Origin: Clostridium sp.
GTDB lineage: Bacteria; Bacillota; Clostridia; Clostridiales; Clostridiaceae
Reading direction: 5' to 3'
NCBI RefSeq assembly: GCF_016650035.1
Contig: NZ_JAENWM010000002.1
Coordinates: forward strand, 1 to 64,000
Length of the DNA stretch: 64,000 nucleotides
A program made the position numbers and the translations under genes. Below, piece after piece: positions 24,493-33,686 of the stretch (position 1 is its first letter; the number at the start of each line of letters is the position of its first letter). The notes under the pieces were generated by a model. That model saw nothing but the letters and a program-made list of their open reading frames with translations, ran no database searches and was not told the DNA's origin.

Positions 24493-25845
24493 ATGAGAAG
24501 TAAGAATACTAAGAGAACATTTTTCAAGTATTTATCCTATGAATGTTCTGCGTTAGAAGAATATCTTGAGAAGATGGCAGGAAAAGGGTGGTTACTTACA
24601 TCTACAAAAAGAGGTTTTTTTAAATTCAGAAAAATAGAAACAAGAAAAATAAAGTACTCGGTAGAAATACTTAATAAGGTATCTTTTTTTGATCATAAGG
24701 ACAGTGATGTGTCTTTAGAATATAGGCAATATTGTGAAGCGTCAGGATGGACATATATATGTGAAGATGGTGTGGTTCAAATTTTTTACACTGAGGACGA
24801 TAAGGATATTATCTCTATTCATACTGATGAAGAGGAGAAGTTTAAAGTTGTTTTTAAAGATTCTAGTAAATTTGTATATGGTCAAATGTATTTAATTATT
24901 TATTTAATTTTTATTATGTTTTTGCAATTATCAAGAAGTACAGAATTTTTATTAACAAATAATATGAGTATATTTGAGTTAATTTTAATATTTTCTGTTA
25001 TATTGACGAATTTTATAGGGATTATCAACTTCTATATTTGGGTCATAAAAGCTAAAGGTCGGTTAAAGGAAAACAAGTCAATACATTATAATAGATATAA
25101 GTATTTAAAGAGAAAAAATATCTTAATAATAGCCTGCTATTTAATATTAACCCTTATATTTTTAGTAGTATTTGTTTTTGATATACCTGGGAATAGCAAA
25201 CTATATATTATTATGGCACTTATAATATTTGTTCCTATGCTATCGGCTATACTATCAGGAAATTGTATTAAAAAATTTATTGATAGAAAAAATTATTCTA
25301 AAGAGGCTAATTTGGGAATATATGTTGGCGGTATACTATTTTCATTACTAGTTTCATTAGCAATTTCTATTATATTTAGCTATGTTATTGTCGGGAGCAT
25401 TCCTGATGAAAGGCAAAGTGAAGTGCCAAATGAAAAAGCAAGATTAACATTCACTGACTTTGGATATGAAAAAAATGGTGATAAAAATATTAATATCCAA
25501 TTTGATAAAAGTATATTAGCTCAAAAAACATTCTATTCTTTTAATAATGGGGTTAACTGGTTTAGTTATACTATTTTTGAAAGTAAATATGCTTGGTTAG
25601 TTAAATTAGATGAGAATAGATTACTAAGTAGACTTAATTATGATATCCCTTTTACTTTTAAGTTAAAACCGGGGAATGCTAATTTACCTGCTAATATTAG
25701 AGTTTATTCAGAGAGGGGCGAGGGTACAAGGAATGATTTTGTATTAGTATCAGAGGATAAAGTTTTTTATTTTATGAGACTTTCAAATGACATAAGTGAA
25801 GAAGAATTTTTAAAGATATCATATAAAAAACTTTTTTTAAAATAA
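24493..25845 (+). CDS. DUF2812 membrane protein, copy 1
   Basis: 450 residues. N-terminal cytoplasmic DUF2812 domain (about 1-105; YECSALEEYLEKMAGKGWLL, KIKYSVEIL, FFDHKDSD, HTDEEEKF), then about five to six TM segments between 130 and 305, and a C-terminal domain of about 145 residues ending EEEFLKISYKKLF, probably outside the cell. DUF2812 genes are typically paired with PadR regulators; their biochemical role is unknown. 39 nt after padR, RBS GGAAGGAGG. First of three tandem paralogues. Confidence 0.9.
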   Translation: MRSKNTKRTFFKYLSYECSALEEYLEKMAGKGWLLTSTKRGFFKFRKIETRKIKYSVEILNKVSFFDHKDSDVSLEYRQYCEASGWTYICEDGVVQIFYTEDDKDIISIHTDEEEKFKVVFKDSSKFVYGQMYLIIYLIFIMFLQLSRSTEFLLTNNMSIFELILIFSVILTNFIGIINFYIWVIKAKGRLKENKSIHYNRYKYLKRKNILIIACYLILTLIFLVVFVFDIPGNSKLYIIMALIIFVPMLSAILSGNCIKKFIDRKNYSKEANLGIYVGGILFSLLVSLAISIIFSYVIVGSIPDERQSEVPNEKARLTFTDFGYEKNGDKNINIQFDKSILAQKTFYSFNNGVNWFSYTIFESKYAWLVKLDENRLLSRLNYDIPFTFKLKPGNANLPANIRVYSERGEGTRNDFVLVSEDKVFYFMRLSNDISEEEFLKISYKKLFLK

Positions 25846-25852
25846 GTAATGA

Positions 25853-25921
25853 AGAGTAATTACTATGGCGAATGATGGATTATTGCATATGGAGAAATCT
25901 GAAGATGATTTTAAGGTATAG
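25853..25921 (+). pseudogene. Remnant of a padR 3' end
   Basis: An open frame between DUF2812 copies 1 and 2 encodes RVITMANDGLLHME then KSEDDFKV and a stop. It aligns with the C-terminus of the resident PadR (RLITMVNDGVMHIE). The DNA also aligns through the following ribosome binding site region. It marks a former second padR, left by duplication of a padR-DUF2812 unit and later deletion. Confidence 0.8.
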
Positions 25922-25937
25922 AGAGGAGGGAAAAATT

Positions 25938-27281
25938 ATGAGAAATAAGGATATAAAAACAACATATTTTATGTATTTACCCTATGAATGTTCTGCTTTA
26001 GAAGAGTATCTTGAGAAAATGGCAAAAAAAGGATGGTTACTTACATCAATGAAAAGAGGTTTTTTCAAATTTAGAAAAATAGAAATAAAGGAAATAAAAT
26101 ATTCAGTAGATGTACTTGATAGAGTTTCTATTTTTGATCATAAAGATAGTGATGTAGCTGTAGAATACAGGGAATATTGTAAGACTGCAGGATGGACATA
26201 TATATGTGAGGAAGGCGGTACTCAAGTTTTTTGCACAGAGGGTGATAAGGAAATTATATCTATTCATACTGATGAAGAGGAAAAGTTTGAAGTTGTTTTT
26301 AAATCTTCAATAAAAGTTGTATACGTACAAATGTTTTTAATTATATTTTTTATTTATAATATTTATCGTCAATTAACAAACGATACAGGATTTTCAATAG
26401 CATCTAATATAGGTATATCTTCAATAATTTTGCAGTTTTCTGTTATATTGATGAATATTATAGTAATTATTAACTTTTTTATTTGGGTCATAAAGGCTAA
26501 AAGTTACTTAAAGAAAAATAAGCTAATGCCTTTTAATAGCTATAAGCAGTTAAGGAGAAAAAATATATTAATGATAGCCTACAATTTAATAGGGTTCATT
26601 ATATTATTAGTAGCAATTTTTGATATTCCTGCGAGTAGCAAACCATATATTCCTATAGTATTAATAGTTTTTATTCCTGCAATATCAATAAGTTGTATTA
26701 AAAAATATATCGATAGAAAAAAATATTCAAAAGATGCTAATATAGGAATATATATTGGTAGTATGATAATTTCATTAGTAGTTGTGAATATTCTTGGTTA
26801 TGTGGTTCTTAGCCATGTGGATTTTGATACCGTTACTAATACTAAGCAAAGTGAAGCGCCAACTCAGAAAGCAAGCTTAACATTCGAGGACTTTGGGTAT
26901 GAAAAAAATGGGGATAAAAATCTTGATATTAAATATGATAAAAGTATAGTAGCTCAAAAAACATTTTATTCCTGTAGTAATGGGGGTAGCTTTTTAAGCT
27001 ATACTATTTTTGAAAGTAAATATCCTTGGTTAATTAAATTGGATGAGAATAGAGTAGTAAGTAGACTTAATAATAATGTTTATAATTATAATTTGAATTT
27101 GAATTTAAAACTACAAATGACTGATCTACCTAGTAATATTAGAGTTTATTTAGAAGGGGGTGGGGGTACAAAGAATTATTTTGTATTAGTATCAGAGGAT
27201 AAAGTTATTTATTTTATAAAACTTGCAAATGACATAAGTGAAGAAGAATTTTTAAATATGGCATATAAAGAACTTTTTTAG
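25938..27281 (+). CDS. DUF2812 membrane protein, copy 2
   Basis: 447 residues, clearly the closest paralogue of copy 1: the DUF2812 domain is nearly identical (YECSALEEYLEKMAKKGWLL) and the C-terminal region shares LTFEDFGYEKNGDKN and VSEDKVIYFIKLANDISEEE. Same arrangement of DUF2812, five to six TM segments and a C-terminal extracytoplasmic domain. I start at ATG 25938 behind GAGGAGGG; the frame is open to 25872, but that part overlaps the padR remnant. Probably in the same transcript as copy 1. Confidence 0.9.
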   Translation: MRNKDIKTTYFMYLPYECSALEEYLEKMAKKGWLLTSMKRGFFKFRKIEIKEIKYSVDVLDRVSIFDHKDSDVAVEYREYCKTAGWTYICEEGGTQVFCTEGDKEIISIHTDEEEKFEVVFKSSIKVVYVQMFLIIFFIYNIYRQLTNDTGFSIASNIGISSIILQFSVILMNIIVIINFFIWVIKAKSYLKKNKLMPFNSYKQLRRKNILMIAYNLIGFIILLVAIFDIPASSKPYIPIVLIVFIPAISISCIKKYIDRKKYSKDANIGIYIGSMIISLVVVNILGYVVLSHVDFDTVTNTKQSEAPTQKASLTFEDFGYEKNGDKNLDIKYDKSIVAQKTFYSCSNGGSFLSYTIFESKYPWLIKLDENRVVSRLNNNVYNYNLNLNLKLQMTDLPSNIRVYLEGGGGTKNYFVLVSEDKVIYFIKLANDISEEEFLNMAYKELF

Positions 27282-27302
27282 TAAGAACATGGAGGGGAAA
27301 CT

Positions 27303-28610
27303 ATGTGGAATAAAAATACAAAGAGAACATTTTTTACTTTTTTGCCCTATGAATGTGCGGCAGCAGAAGAATATCTTGAACTAATGGCAGAAAAGGGATG
27401 GTTATTACAATCAGTTAAAGGAAAATTTTATAAGTTTAAAAAAACACAGATGAAGAATATAAAATATTCAGTGGATGTACTCCATAAAGTTTCTATTTTC
27501 GATCATAAAGATAGTGATGTGGCTTTAGAATATAGGGAATATTGCAAGGCAGCTGGGTGGATTTATGTATGTCAGATAGGTAAAATACAAATATTTTATA
27601 CAGAGGCTGATAACAAAACTATTTCGATACATACTGATGAAGAAGAAAAATTTAAATCAGTTTTTAAAGCTTCATTATATAGTATGGGAAGTCAGTTTTT
27701 TATAACGATACTGTGTGTTTTTAATCTTTATATGCAATTATTTATAGCAGATACCGGGTTTGCACTAGCGACTAATATGGGCATATTATCAATAGTTGGA
27801 ATGGGTTCGCTTGTACTTATGAATAGTATAGGATTTGTTAGCTTTTTACTTTGGGTTACAAAAGTTAGAGCTAAATTAAAAAAAGATATAGTTATGAATT
27901 ATAGTAACTATAAGCAAGTAAGGCAAAAAAATATATTTAGAAGCAGCGTTGCTGTAATATATTTTTTTATACTTTTAAAACTTCTTATTTTTGATAATCT
28001 TTACTCTAAAGGATTTAGTATTACTTTCTTAATAATAATGTGCATTCCTATCATAATTATGATATTTGTGCGAAAATTTATTAATAAAAAAAGGTATGCA
28101 AAAAATATTAACATGGGGATAACTATAGGTAGTGTAGTAGTTTCAACATATGTAATACTAATACTTGTCGTTAGCGTAATTCTTTTTAGTGGCGAAACTT
28201 TACAAAATGAAGTTCCAACTCAAAAATTCAATCTAACAACTGTGGACTTTGGGTTCGTAGGAAATAACGATGAAAGTCCCTATATTAATTTTGATAAAAG
28301 CATAATAGCTCAAAGAGTAGACTATTCTGGCGGTAACGACGACAATTATTTAAGGTATACAATTTTTCAAAGCGACTATCCCTTAGTAGTTAAATTCTAT
28401 GAAGATAGGTTATTAAGTAAACTTAATAGTTATGATACTGATTTATTGGAACAAAAAACTAAACTACCTAATAATATTGTGGTTTATTCAGATAGTGAGA
28501 AAAGAATGTTTGTATTAGTGTCAGAAGATAAAGTAGTTAAGATTATAAAAGATTTTATTAATATAACTGAGGAAGAATTTTTGAATAAAGTTTATAAAAA
28601 ACTTTATTAA
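27303..28610 (+). CDS. DUF2812 membrane protein, copy 3
   Basis: 435 residues, more diverged than copies 1 and 2 (YECAAAEEYLELMAEKGWLLQS; LTTVDFGFVGNNDESPY). Same architecture: cytoplasmic DUF2812 domain, membrane block, C-terminal domain ending EEEFLNKVYKKLY. Starts 21 nt after copy 2 behind GGAGGGG, and is followed by a terminator, so it closes the operon. The conserved C-terminal opening (FDKSIIAQRVDYS..) recurs in all three and may be the functional outer face. Confidence 0.9.
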   Translation: MWNKNTKRTFFTFLPYECAAAEEYLELMAEKGWLLQSVKGKFYKFKKTQMKNIKYSVDVLHKVSIFDHKDSDVALEYREYCKAAGWIYVCQIGKIQIFYTEADNKTISIHTDEEEKFKSVFKASLYSMGSQFFITILCVFNLYMQLFIADTGFALATNMGILSIVGMGSLVLMNSIGFVSFLLWVTKVRAKLKKDIVMNYSNYKQVRQKNIFRSSVAVIYFFILLKLLIFDNLYSKGFSITFLIIMCIPIIIMIFVRKFINKKRYAKNINMGITIGSVVVSTYVILILVVSVILFSGETLQNEVPTQKFNLTTVDFGFVGNNDESPYINFDKSIIAQRVDYSGGNDDNYLRYTIFQSDYPLVVKFYEDRLLSKLNSYDTDLLEQKTKLPNNIVVYSDSEKRMFVLVSEDKVVKIIKDFINITEEEFLNKVYKKLY

Positions 28611-28618
28611 GAAAATGT

Positions 28619-28656
28619 AAAAGGCATATATTTTAGCAATATATGCCTTTCGTTTT
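28619..28656 (+). terminator. Terminator of the DUF2812 operon
   Basis: Perfect 13-bp stem AAAGGCATATATT (28620-28632) with AATATATGCCTTT (28638-28650), then CGTTTTG. Confidence 0.8.
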
Positions 28657-28657
28657 G

Positions 28658-29095
28658 TTAAATAGCAGAACCTTCTTCATTATTAACAGTATCATCTAAG
28701 GTAATTATGTTATCTTTTTTTACCCACCCTTTATTATTGATGTTAGTCTGAGATTTTAGACACACTTCATACCAAGCAATATCAAAAATATCAGCGGAAT
28801 CTTGAATTTCTAGGGACGTTTCTTTAACTATATTAGTTAAAACCGGTGAACTTTCAATAGGACTTAGATGTAAATTACAACTTTCTTTTATAGTTCCTAT
28901 TTTAAAAAATGGTGCTTTGTACTTTATAATAATTGGTCCCTGCGCATTTCGCGTGCTTGCAATTTTTGATTTGAATTCTCTATTCTGTCTGGAAATAATT
29001 TTTAGTTGAGTTTTCTGGTTTGATAATTTTTGGTTCATGATAGTATAATATACGCCAAAGCATATTAAAAGAATTGCAATTAGAAAAATAAGCAA
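28658..29095 (-). CDS. Membrane-anchored SH3-like domain protein
   Basis: 145 residues. One N-terminal TM segment (about 1-19), a short basic coiled stretch (NQKLSNQKTQLKIISRQNREF), then a bacterial SH3-like domain (about 65-135; LHLSPIESSPVLTNIVKETSLEI ... AWYEVCLKSQ ... GWVKKDNI), probably facing the wall. The start is TTG 29095 with AAGGAGCG at good spacing. It may bind peptidoglycan, but no enzyme domain is present. Confidence 0.78.
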   Translation of the reverse strand: MLIFLIAILLICFGVYYTIMNQKLSNQKTQLKIISRQNREFKSKIASTRNAQGPIIIKYKAPFFKIGTIKESCNLHLSPIESSPVLTNIVKETSLEIQDSADIFDIAWYEVCLKSQTNINNKGWVKKDNIITLDDTVNNEEGSAI

Positions 29096-29228
29096 TAATA
29101 ACGCTCCTTGTAAATTGATCCTTTTAGATAATGATATATTATTATAATAGAGATTAATTCAAATATTTGTGCATATGTTAAATTGCATAATCCCTAATAG
29201 TATATATATTCAGTAGAAAAGTAAAAAA

Positions 29229-29271
29229 TTCATATAAAAAACCCATTCCATGCATGAGTTTTTTATATGAA
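29229..29271 (-). terminator. Terminator after HAD phosphatase gene (minus strand)
   Basis: Arms at 29229-29246 and 29254-29271 form an 18-bp stem with one G-U type pair, with A/T runs within the arms. It lies 4 nt from the stop of the minus-strand HAD gene. Confidence 0.8.
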
Positions 29272-29274
29272 TAT

Positions 29275-29928
29275 CTAAATGGCCGTAGTTAATTCATGGT
29301 ATTCGGTTATATACATATCTGCATGACTTATAATATCTTCTTTTTGTTCTTTAGAAAAGTCATCATATACGCCTATTACCTTCATTCCAGCGGCTTTTGC
29401 ACCTTTAATTGCAGGGAGTATATCTTCAAATACAATGCATTCTTCTGGTTTTATACCTAATTTTTCAGCTGCAAGTAAATATACATCAGGGAAATTTTTC
29501 CCTCTACACACTTCGCTGGTGAGGGTTATAGAGTCAAAATAATGGTATATATCATTAGACTTCAAACAAGCTTCTAAAAGAGTTTTACTATTGCTTGTAG
29601 CTAGTCCTATTTTTATATTTAGTGATTTAAGTAAAGCTAGAAATTGTACTACACCGGGTTTTAGTTTTACAGTGTTAAGATACTCTTCATAGGCAAAATC
29701 TGTCCATTCTTTTTTAATTTCCTCTATGGTATCTGGTATATTAAAATTGATTTTAAAATATGCTGCAGTGTCATCAAAGCTAAGATGCTCTATTTGGCTT
29801 TTTAGATTGGAAGGTAAATCCATATTTCTTTTTTTAAAATAATCTGTATCTATTTTACCCCAAACCCACATAGAATCCACAAGAGTACCATCTAAATCAA
29901 AAATTGCAGCTTTAATATTTGTTAGCAT
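29275..29928 (-). CDS. HAD-superfamily hydrolase, beta-phosphoglucomutase-like
   Basis: 217 residues. Motif I FDLDGTLVDS (nucleophile Asp and acid/base Asp), motif II LATSNS, motif III Lys in RGKNFPDVYLLAAEKLG, motif IV VFEDILPAIKGAKAAGM. A four-helix cap lies between motif I and II (subclass I). A small-molecule phosphatase or phosphomutase; substrate unknown. Start ATG 29928 behind AGAGGTGATGG. Confidence 0.9.
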   Translation of the reverse strand: MLTNIKAAIFDLDGTLVDSMWVWGKIDTDYFKKRNMDLPSNLKSQIEHLSFDDTAAYFKINFNIPDTIEEIKKEWTDFAYEEYLNTVKLKPGVVQFLALLKSLNIKIGLATSNSKTLLEACLKSNDIYHYFDSITLTSEVCRGKNFPDVYLLAAEKLGIKPEECIVFEDILPAIKGAKAAGMKVIGVYDDFSKEQKEDIISHADMYITEYHELTTAI

Positions 29929-30014
29929 TCCATCACCTCTTGTATAAGTATAACAGGTGAAACCGGTATTATATACTTGAATTTAAAAACTATTAGCAAA
30001 GCTTAATTAAAAAT

Positions 30015-30046
30015 AACTTAGACGGGCGTTTTCCATCTAAGTTTCT
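30015..30046 (-). terminator. Terminator after PAP2 gene (minus strand)
   Basis: AACTTAGA (30016-30023) pairs with TCTAAGTT (30036-30043). On the minus strand the hairpin is followed by ATTTTTAATT. Confidence 0.7.
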
Positions 30047-30047
30047 C

Positions 30048-30572
30048 TTAAAAGAATTTATATGTAAGAATAGAGCAGATAGTTCCAATAAAAATACCCA
30101 CAATCACATCTGTAGGGTAATGGACCCCTATGTATATTCTAGAAATACCCACACCACATGCAAGAGGTATAGTTATAAATCCAAACATAGGAAAATATAA
30201 AGCTATTATAATAGCTAATGAAAATGCACCAGTAGTATGTCCGGATGGGAAGGAGTATTTATCTATACCTATTTTTTTTATATTTAAATTTGGGATATTT
30301 ATAAAAGGTCTTAATCTAGTAACGGTCATTTTTAAAATTTTGCCAATACCAGTGCTGATTGTTATAGAAATCATGGCACGAACAGCCATGGCGTGAAGAG
30401 TATCACCTTTTAATAAAAAGACAACGGTGCAAAATACAAACATAAAAGAAAAGGAGCCGAGGTAAGTCATGGCTGGCATTATAATGTCTAGAAATTTACA
30501 CTTCCAAGAATTATTTATAATTTTAAGTAGATTAATATCTCTAAGGCTTATATATTTAATTATTGCTTTCAT
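30048..30572 (-). CDS. PAP2-family phosphatase (BcrC/PgpB-like)
   Basis: 174 residues with about five TM segments. All three PAP2 motifs are canonical: KMTVTRLRP, FPSGHTTGA and SRIYIGVHYPTDV. It probably dephosphorylates undecaprenyl pyrophosphate or a phospholipid at the membrane. Distinct from the PAP2 gene at 10488, which belongs to the Aur1-like subgroup. ATG follows TAAGGGGG. Confidence 0.92.
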   Translation of the reverse strand: MKAIIKYISLRDINLLKIINNSWKCKFLDIIMPAMTYLGSFSFMFVFCTVVFLLKGDTLHAMAVRAMISITISTGIGKILKMTVTRLRPFINIPNLNIKKIGIDKYSFPSGHTTGAFSLAIIIALYFPMFGFITIPLACGVGISRIYIGVHYPTDVIVGIFIGTICSILTYKFF

Positions 30573-30661
30573 AAAAACCCCCTTAGATATAACAAATTAT
30601 TTTTATTAATTAATTAATATTGTATCATATTTTAGTAAATATTTATATTGTAAAATATTTA

Positions 30662-32008
30662 CTAAAACTCTCTGAGGAAGATTTTAGTTTTATTTTTATC
30701 CTTAAAATCATCAACTGTATCAATGCCAATCTTGCTTAAAATCTCGTTCATACAAGCACTATCTATGGCTACCTTAGTTTTACTGCTTTCGGCAAATTCA
30801 TCTACGGTGCGCTTACCAGAGATTGCGCTTATAAGCGATTTAGGCCCTCCTACGCATCCACCAATACAACCCATACCCTCTATAAAATTGGCATTTACAT
30901 TTCCGTTTTGAGCTTTAGAAAGTAATTCCTTGCATTCATTTACGCCGCTTGCTTGAGTAGCTTTTAATAAACTGTATTTTTCGGGAAATAATCTTTCTAT
31001 AACCTCTCCAATAGCTATAGATACTCCTCCAGTCCTAGCATAAAGCCTACCACCTCTAGAAGCATATTCCGTAGACACGTCTTCTTCTAGTTTATCTAGC
31101 TGAATGTTTAAAGTATCAAAAATATCCTTAAGTTCTGTGAAGGTAAGCACAAAATCTATATCACCTAAAAGGTCATGATCTTTAGCTTCGCCTTTTTTTG
31201 CAATGCATGGGCCTATAAAGACTACCTTGCAGTCAGGGTTTAGCACTTTTAAAACTCTACCTGAGGCAATCATTGGAGATATAGAAGGAGAAACATGCTT
31301 CACTAGAGTGTGGTAAACCTTCCTTACCATCCCTACCCACATAGGGCAACAGCAGGAGGTAATCATTAAATCTTTTTCCTCTTTAACAATTTCATCAAAT
31401 TCAATAGCTTCTTTTAATGTAAGCATATCTGCGAAAAAAGCTACTTCGATCATATCTGTAAAACCAATTTTTTTAAATGCGGTTCTAAGTTTATTTATAT
31501 TAACATTTGCTCCAAACTGACCAGCGATTGCAGGGGCTACGGTTGCTATTATACTAGAATTTCCTTTTAATAAATTTAATAGGGGAATAAATTCTACTTT
31601 ATCCATTAAAGCACTAGTGTGGCATGCATCTACACAAAATCCACAGTCGGTGCATTTCTCATTGTCAATATAGGTAGTATTATTTTTATTATCTATTAAT
31701 ATGGCATCAAAAGGGCAAGAAGCTTGACAGGGAGTCTCTGGAGCGTTGTCTGTACAACACTTAGTGCAGTTTTTAATTTTGCTTACAACTTTATGATTTG
31801 CGTCGTAGGATAAGATGGCTTTTTTTAAATCTTCTATGTATTTATCAGAAAAGTCCACATCTACTCCGCAGAGCGAAGAAATTGTAGCACTTAGTTCATT
31901 TTTATTTATATTTTCCTGAGATAGCAATTTTTGTACGCTATTTTCAAAATCGTCCTCATAATAGGATTTAATAAGGATTTTAAAAATTTCAGTATTAACT
32001 TTATTCAA
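30662..32008 (-). CDS. [FeFe]-hydrogenase homologue, group-B-like, with TSCCCP motif
   Basis: 448 residues. Two ferredoxin-type 4Fe-4S motifs (about 81-98 and 119-129; CTDCGFCVDAC) precede an H-cluster domain with L1 TSCCCPMW (about 217-224), L2 GPCIAKKGE (about 266-274) and L3 EGMGCIGGCVGG (about 377-388). L1 has an extra Cys compared with the canonical TSCCPGW; as I recall this marks group B enzymes such as Clostridium pasteurianum CpIII. Without HydEFG in the window, maturation must be encoded elsewhere. I choose TTG 32008 behind AGGAGTG; ATG 32029 has no ribosome binding site. Role: H2 metabolism or sensing. Confidence 0.88.
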   Translation of the reverse strand: MNKVNTEIFKILIKSYYEDDFENSVQKLLSQENINKNELSATISSLCGVDVDFSDKYIEDLKKAILSYDANHKVVSKIKNCTKCCTDNAPETPCQASCPFDAILIDNKNNTTYIDNEKCTDCGFCVDACHTSALMDKVEFIPLLNLLKGNSSIIATVAPAIAGQFGANVNINKLRTAFKKIGFTDMIEVAFFADMLTLKEAIEFDEIVKEEKDLMITSCCCPMWVGMVRKVYHTLVKHVSPSISPMIASGRVLKVLNPDCKVVFIGPCIAKKGEAKDHDLLGDIDFVLTFTELKDIFDTLNIQLDKLEEDVSTEYASRGGRLYARTGGVSIAIGEVIERLFPEKYSLLKATQASGVNECKELLSKAQNGNVNANFIEGMGCIGGCVGGPKSLISAISGKRTVDEFAESSKTKVAIDSACMNEILSKIGIDTVDDFKDKNKTKIFLREF

Positions 32009-32147
32009 AAGAATCACTCCTAATTTCATACTTTCAATATAATAATAATTTAACCGGTATTAAGAAAAAATATTAAAATGGTAGCATGTTAATTATTTTG
32101 TGAAAAAGAAGTGATTTTATGCATAGAAGTGAATTAAAAATATACAA

Positions 32148-32180
32148 TAAAAAAAGAGTTGTCATTAGACAACTCTTTTT
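32148..32180 (-). terminator. Terminator after tRNA-Pro (minus strand)
   Basis: Stem AAAAAGAGTTGTC (32151-32163) with GACAACTCTTTTT (32168-32180). It starts right at the tRNA 3' end and gives a U run on the minus strand. Confidence 0.88.
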
Positions 32181-32255
32181 GGTCGGGGTGACAGGGATTG
32201 AACCTGCGACCTCATGGTCCCAAACCACGCGCGCTCCCAGCTGCGCTACACCCCG
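32180..32255 (-). tRNA. tRNA-Pro (anticodon TGG)
   Basis: 76 nt with encoded CCA. Minus strand begins CGGGGTGTAGCGCAG, has the anticodon loop TTTGGGA (TGG), T loop GGTTCAATC, and closes CACCCCG-A-CCA. All four arms pair well. Confidence 0.97.
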
Positions 32256-32267
32256 ACGACAAGATTT

Positions 32268-32296
32268 ATTATATAATAGAATTGGATAAAAGTCAA
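32268..32296 (-). promoter_or_regulatory. Promoter of tRNA-Pro
   Basis: On the minus strand TTGACT (32296-32291), 17-bp spacer, TATAAT (32273-32268), 12 nt before the mature tRNA 5' end. Confidence 0.85.
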
Positions 32297-32475
32297 CAGT
32301 ATGTGAAAAAACTTTTTTTAAATTATGTGAAAATACTTTTTCAAAATACATAAGCTGTTATTTAAGAATACATTTAAGTCTATACATGATAATACTTACA
32401 AGCTATAATTTAAAGTGGAATACAGTTTGGAAGGCTTTATTTGTATTTAAAGAATAGTATGTGGGGGTGAGAATT

Positions 32476-33096
32476 ATGTATAAATATTTAATAGAGGGCT
32501 TACTTATAGGATTTGCTTACGTGGCACCTATAGGTACACAGAATATATTTGTAATTAACACAGCTATACGTAAAAGCAGGTTAAAGGCATACCAAGTGGC
32601 CTTTATTACTATATTTTTTGATATATCCCTTGCACTTTCATGTTTTTTTGGAATGGGAGCACTTATGGAAAATTTTAAAATTTTAAAGATGATTATTCTT
32701 TTAATAGGAAGTGTAGCCGTAATTTATATTGGTATAGGCCTTATGAGACAAGTGCCAAAAGGGACCTATGAAGAAACGGTGGATGTGGATAAATCAATTA
32801 TAAAAATAATATGGACGTGTTTTGCAGTCACTTGGTTAAATCCTCAAGCTATAATTGATGGATCCTTATTGCTAGGACCTATGAGAGCTTCCTTACCTTT
32901 AAATATGGGTATTTACTCTATTATAGGAGTTTGCTTGGCCTCATTAATTTGGTTTACTTCACTTGCAACAATTGTGTCACTATTTAAAGGGAAATTTAAC
33001 ATTAAAGTTATTAGAATAATAAATTTAGTATGTGGGGTAGTTATAATGCTTTATGGATTTAAATTAGCGTATTCCTTTGTTAAATTAATCATTTGA
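32476..33096 (+). CDS. LysE/ArgO-family amino acid exporter
   Basis: 206 residues with about six TM segments. The N-terminal EGLLIGFAYVAPIGTQNIFVI contains the conserved PxGxQN motif of LysE-type exporters; TWLNPQAIID is the second conserved region. Probably exports lysine, arginine or an analogue. I start at ATG 32476 with GGGGGTGAG upstream, not at the GTG 32461. Monocistronic. Confidence 0.92.
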   Translation: MYKYLIEGLLIGFAYVAPIGTQNIFVINTAIRKSRLKAYQVAFITIFFDISLALSCFFGMGALMENFKILKMIILLIGSVAVIYIGIGLMRQVPKGTYEETVDVDKSIIKIIWTCFAVTWLNPQAIIDGSLLLGPMRASLPLNMGIYSIIGVCLASLIWFTSLATIVSLFKGKFNIKVIRIINLVCGVVIMLYGFKLAYSFVKLII

Positions 33097-33104
33097 AGGA
33101 AGAA

Positions 33105-33141
33105 AGCAGTTTGTGGAAATTATATCATCCACAAAACTGCT
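33105..33141 (+). terminator. Hairpin terminator after LysE-type gene
   Basis: AGCAGTTTGTGGA (33105-33117) with TCCACAAAACTGCT (33128-33141), one bulge. The T run is modest. Confidence 0.65.
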
Positions 33142-33150
33142 CTCTATTTA

Positions 33151-33471
33151 TCATTTTTTAGCATCCTTTTCTTTATCGCCAATACCTCTAGTAGGCACAG
33201 TAGACATAACGAAACCTACCAGTATAGACACTAAGGCAGGTGCTATTACGTTAATATATACTATAAATCTAGTTTTGTATAAAACTAAAGCAACAAGAGA
33301 AGTGATTAGCACACTAGCTACAAAAATAATAATTACAAATTTTGCGAAAGAACTCATAAATTTTTCATACAACCTATGACGAGTTGGTCCACTTATAATA
33401 CTCCTAAACAGAAAGTAGGAAGCAAAAATTATTACAATATCCACTATAGCTGAAACTAGAAAATTTTTCAT
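33151..33471 (-). CDS. Small membrane protein, unknown function
   Basis: 106 residues with three hydrophobic segments (about 6-26, 45-65, 70-92) and a charged C-terminus (GIGDKEKDAKK). I start at ATG 33471, because GGAGGTATATATA precedes it; the longer frame would start inside the ribosome binding site. No recognised family. Converges on the LysE-type gene. Confidence 0.75.
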   Translation of the reverse strand: MKNFLVSAIVDIVIIFASYFLFRSIISGPTRHRLYEKFMSSFAKFVIIIFVASVLITSLVALVLYKTRFIVYINVIAPALVSILVGFVMSTVPTRGIGDKEKDAKK

Positions 33472-33686
33472 TATATATACCTCCAAAACAAATTTTCATA
33501 ATTAGTGTTACCAAAGATTAATGCTTTTACGCAATATATTTAGAAAATTTAGTCCTGGATTATATAAATACAAATATTTACATTGATGATATTTTGTTAT
33601 AATATAAAAGTATGATATCTTTTAATCTGAACTATATAAATATTATTATAGTAATGAATTAAGCATAAAAGGGAGAATGGGAGATA

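Noticed and set aside
24145-28610. PadR-DUF2812 array as a phage-defence island
   Set aside because: No nuclease, NTPase or toxin domain is seen; the layout fits envelope-associated stress modules better.
32073-32351. Open frame on the minus strand
   Set aside because: It runs straight through tRNA-Pro and its terminator; a shadow of the tRNA.
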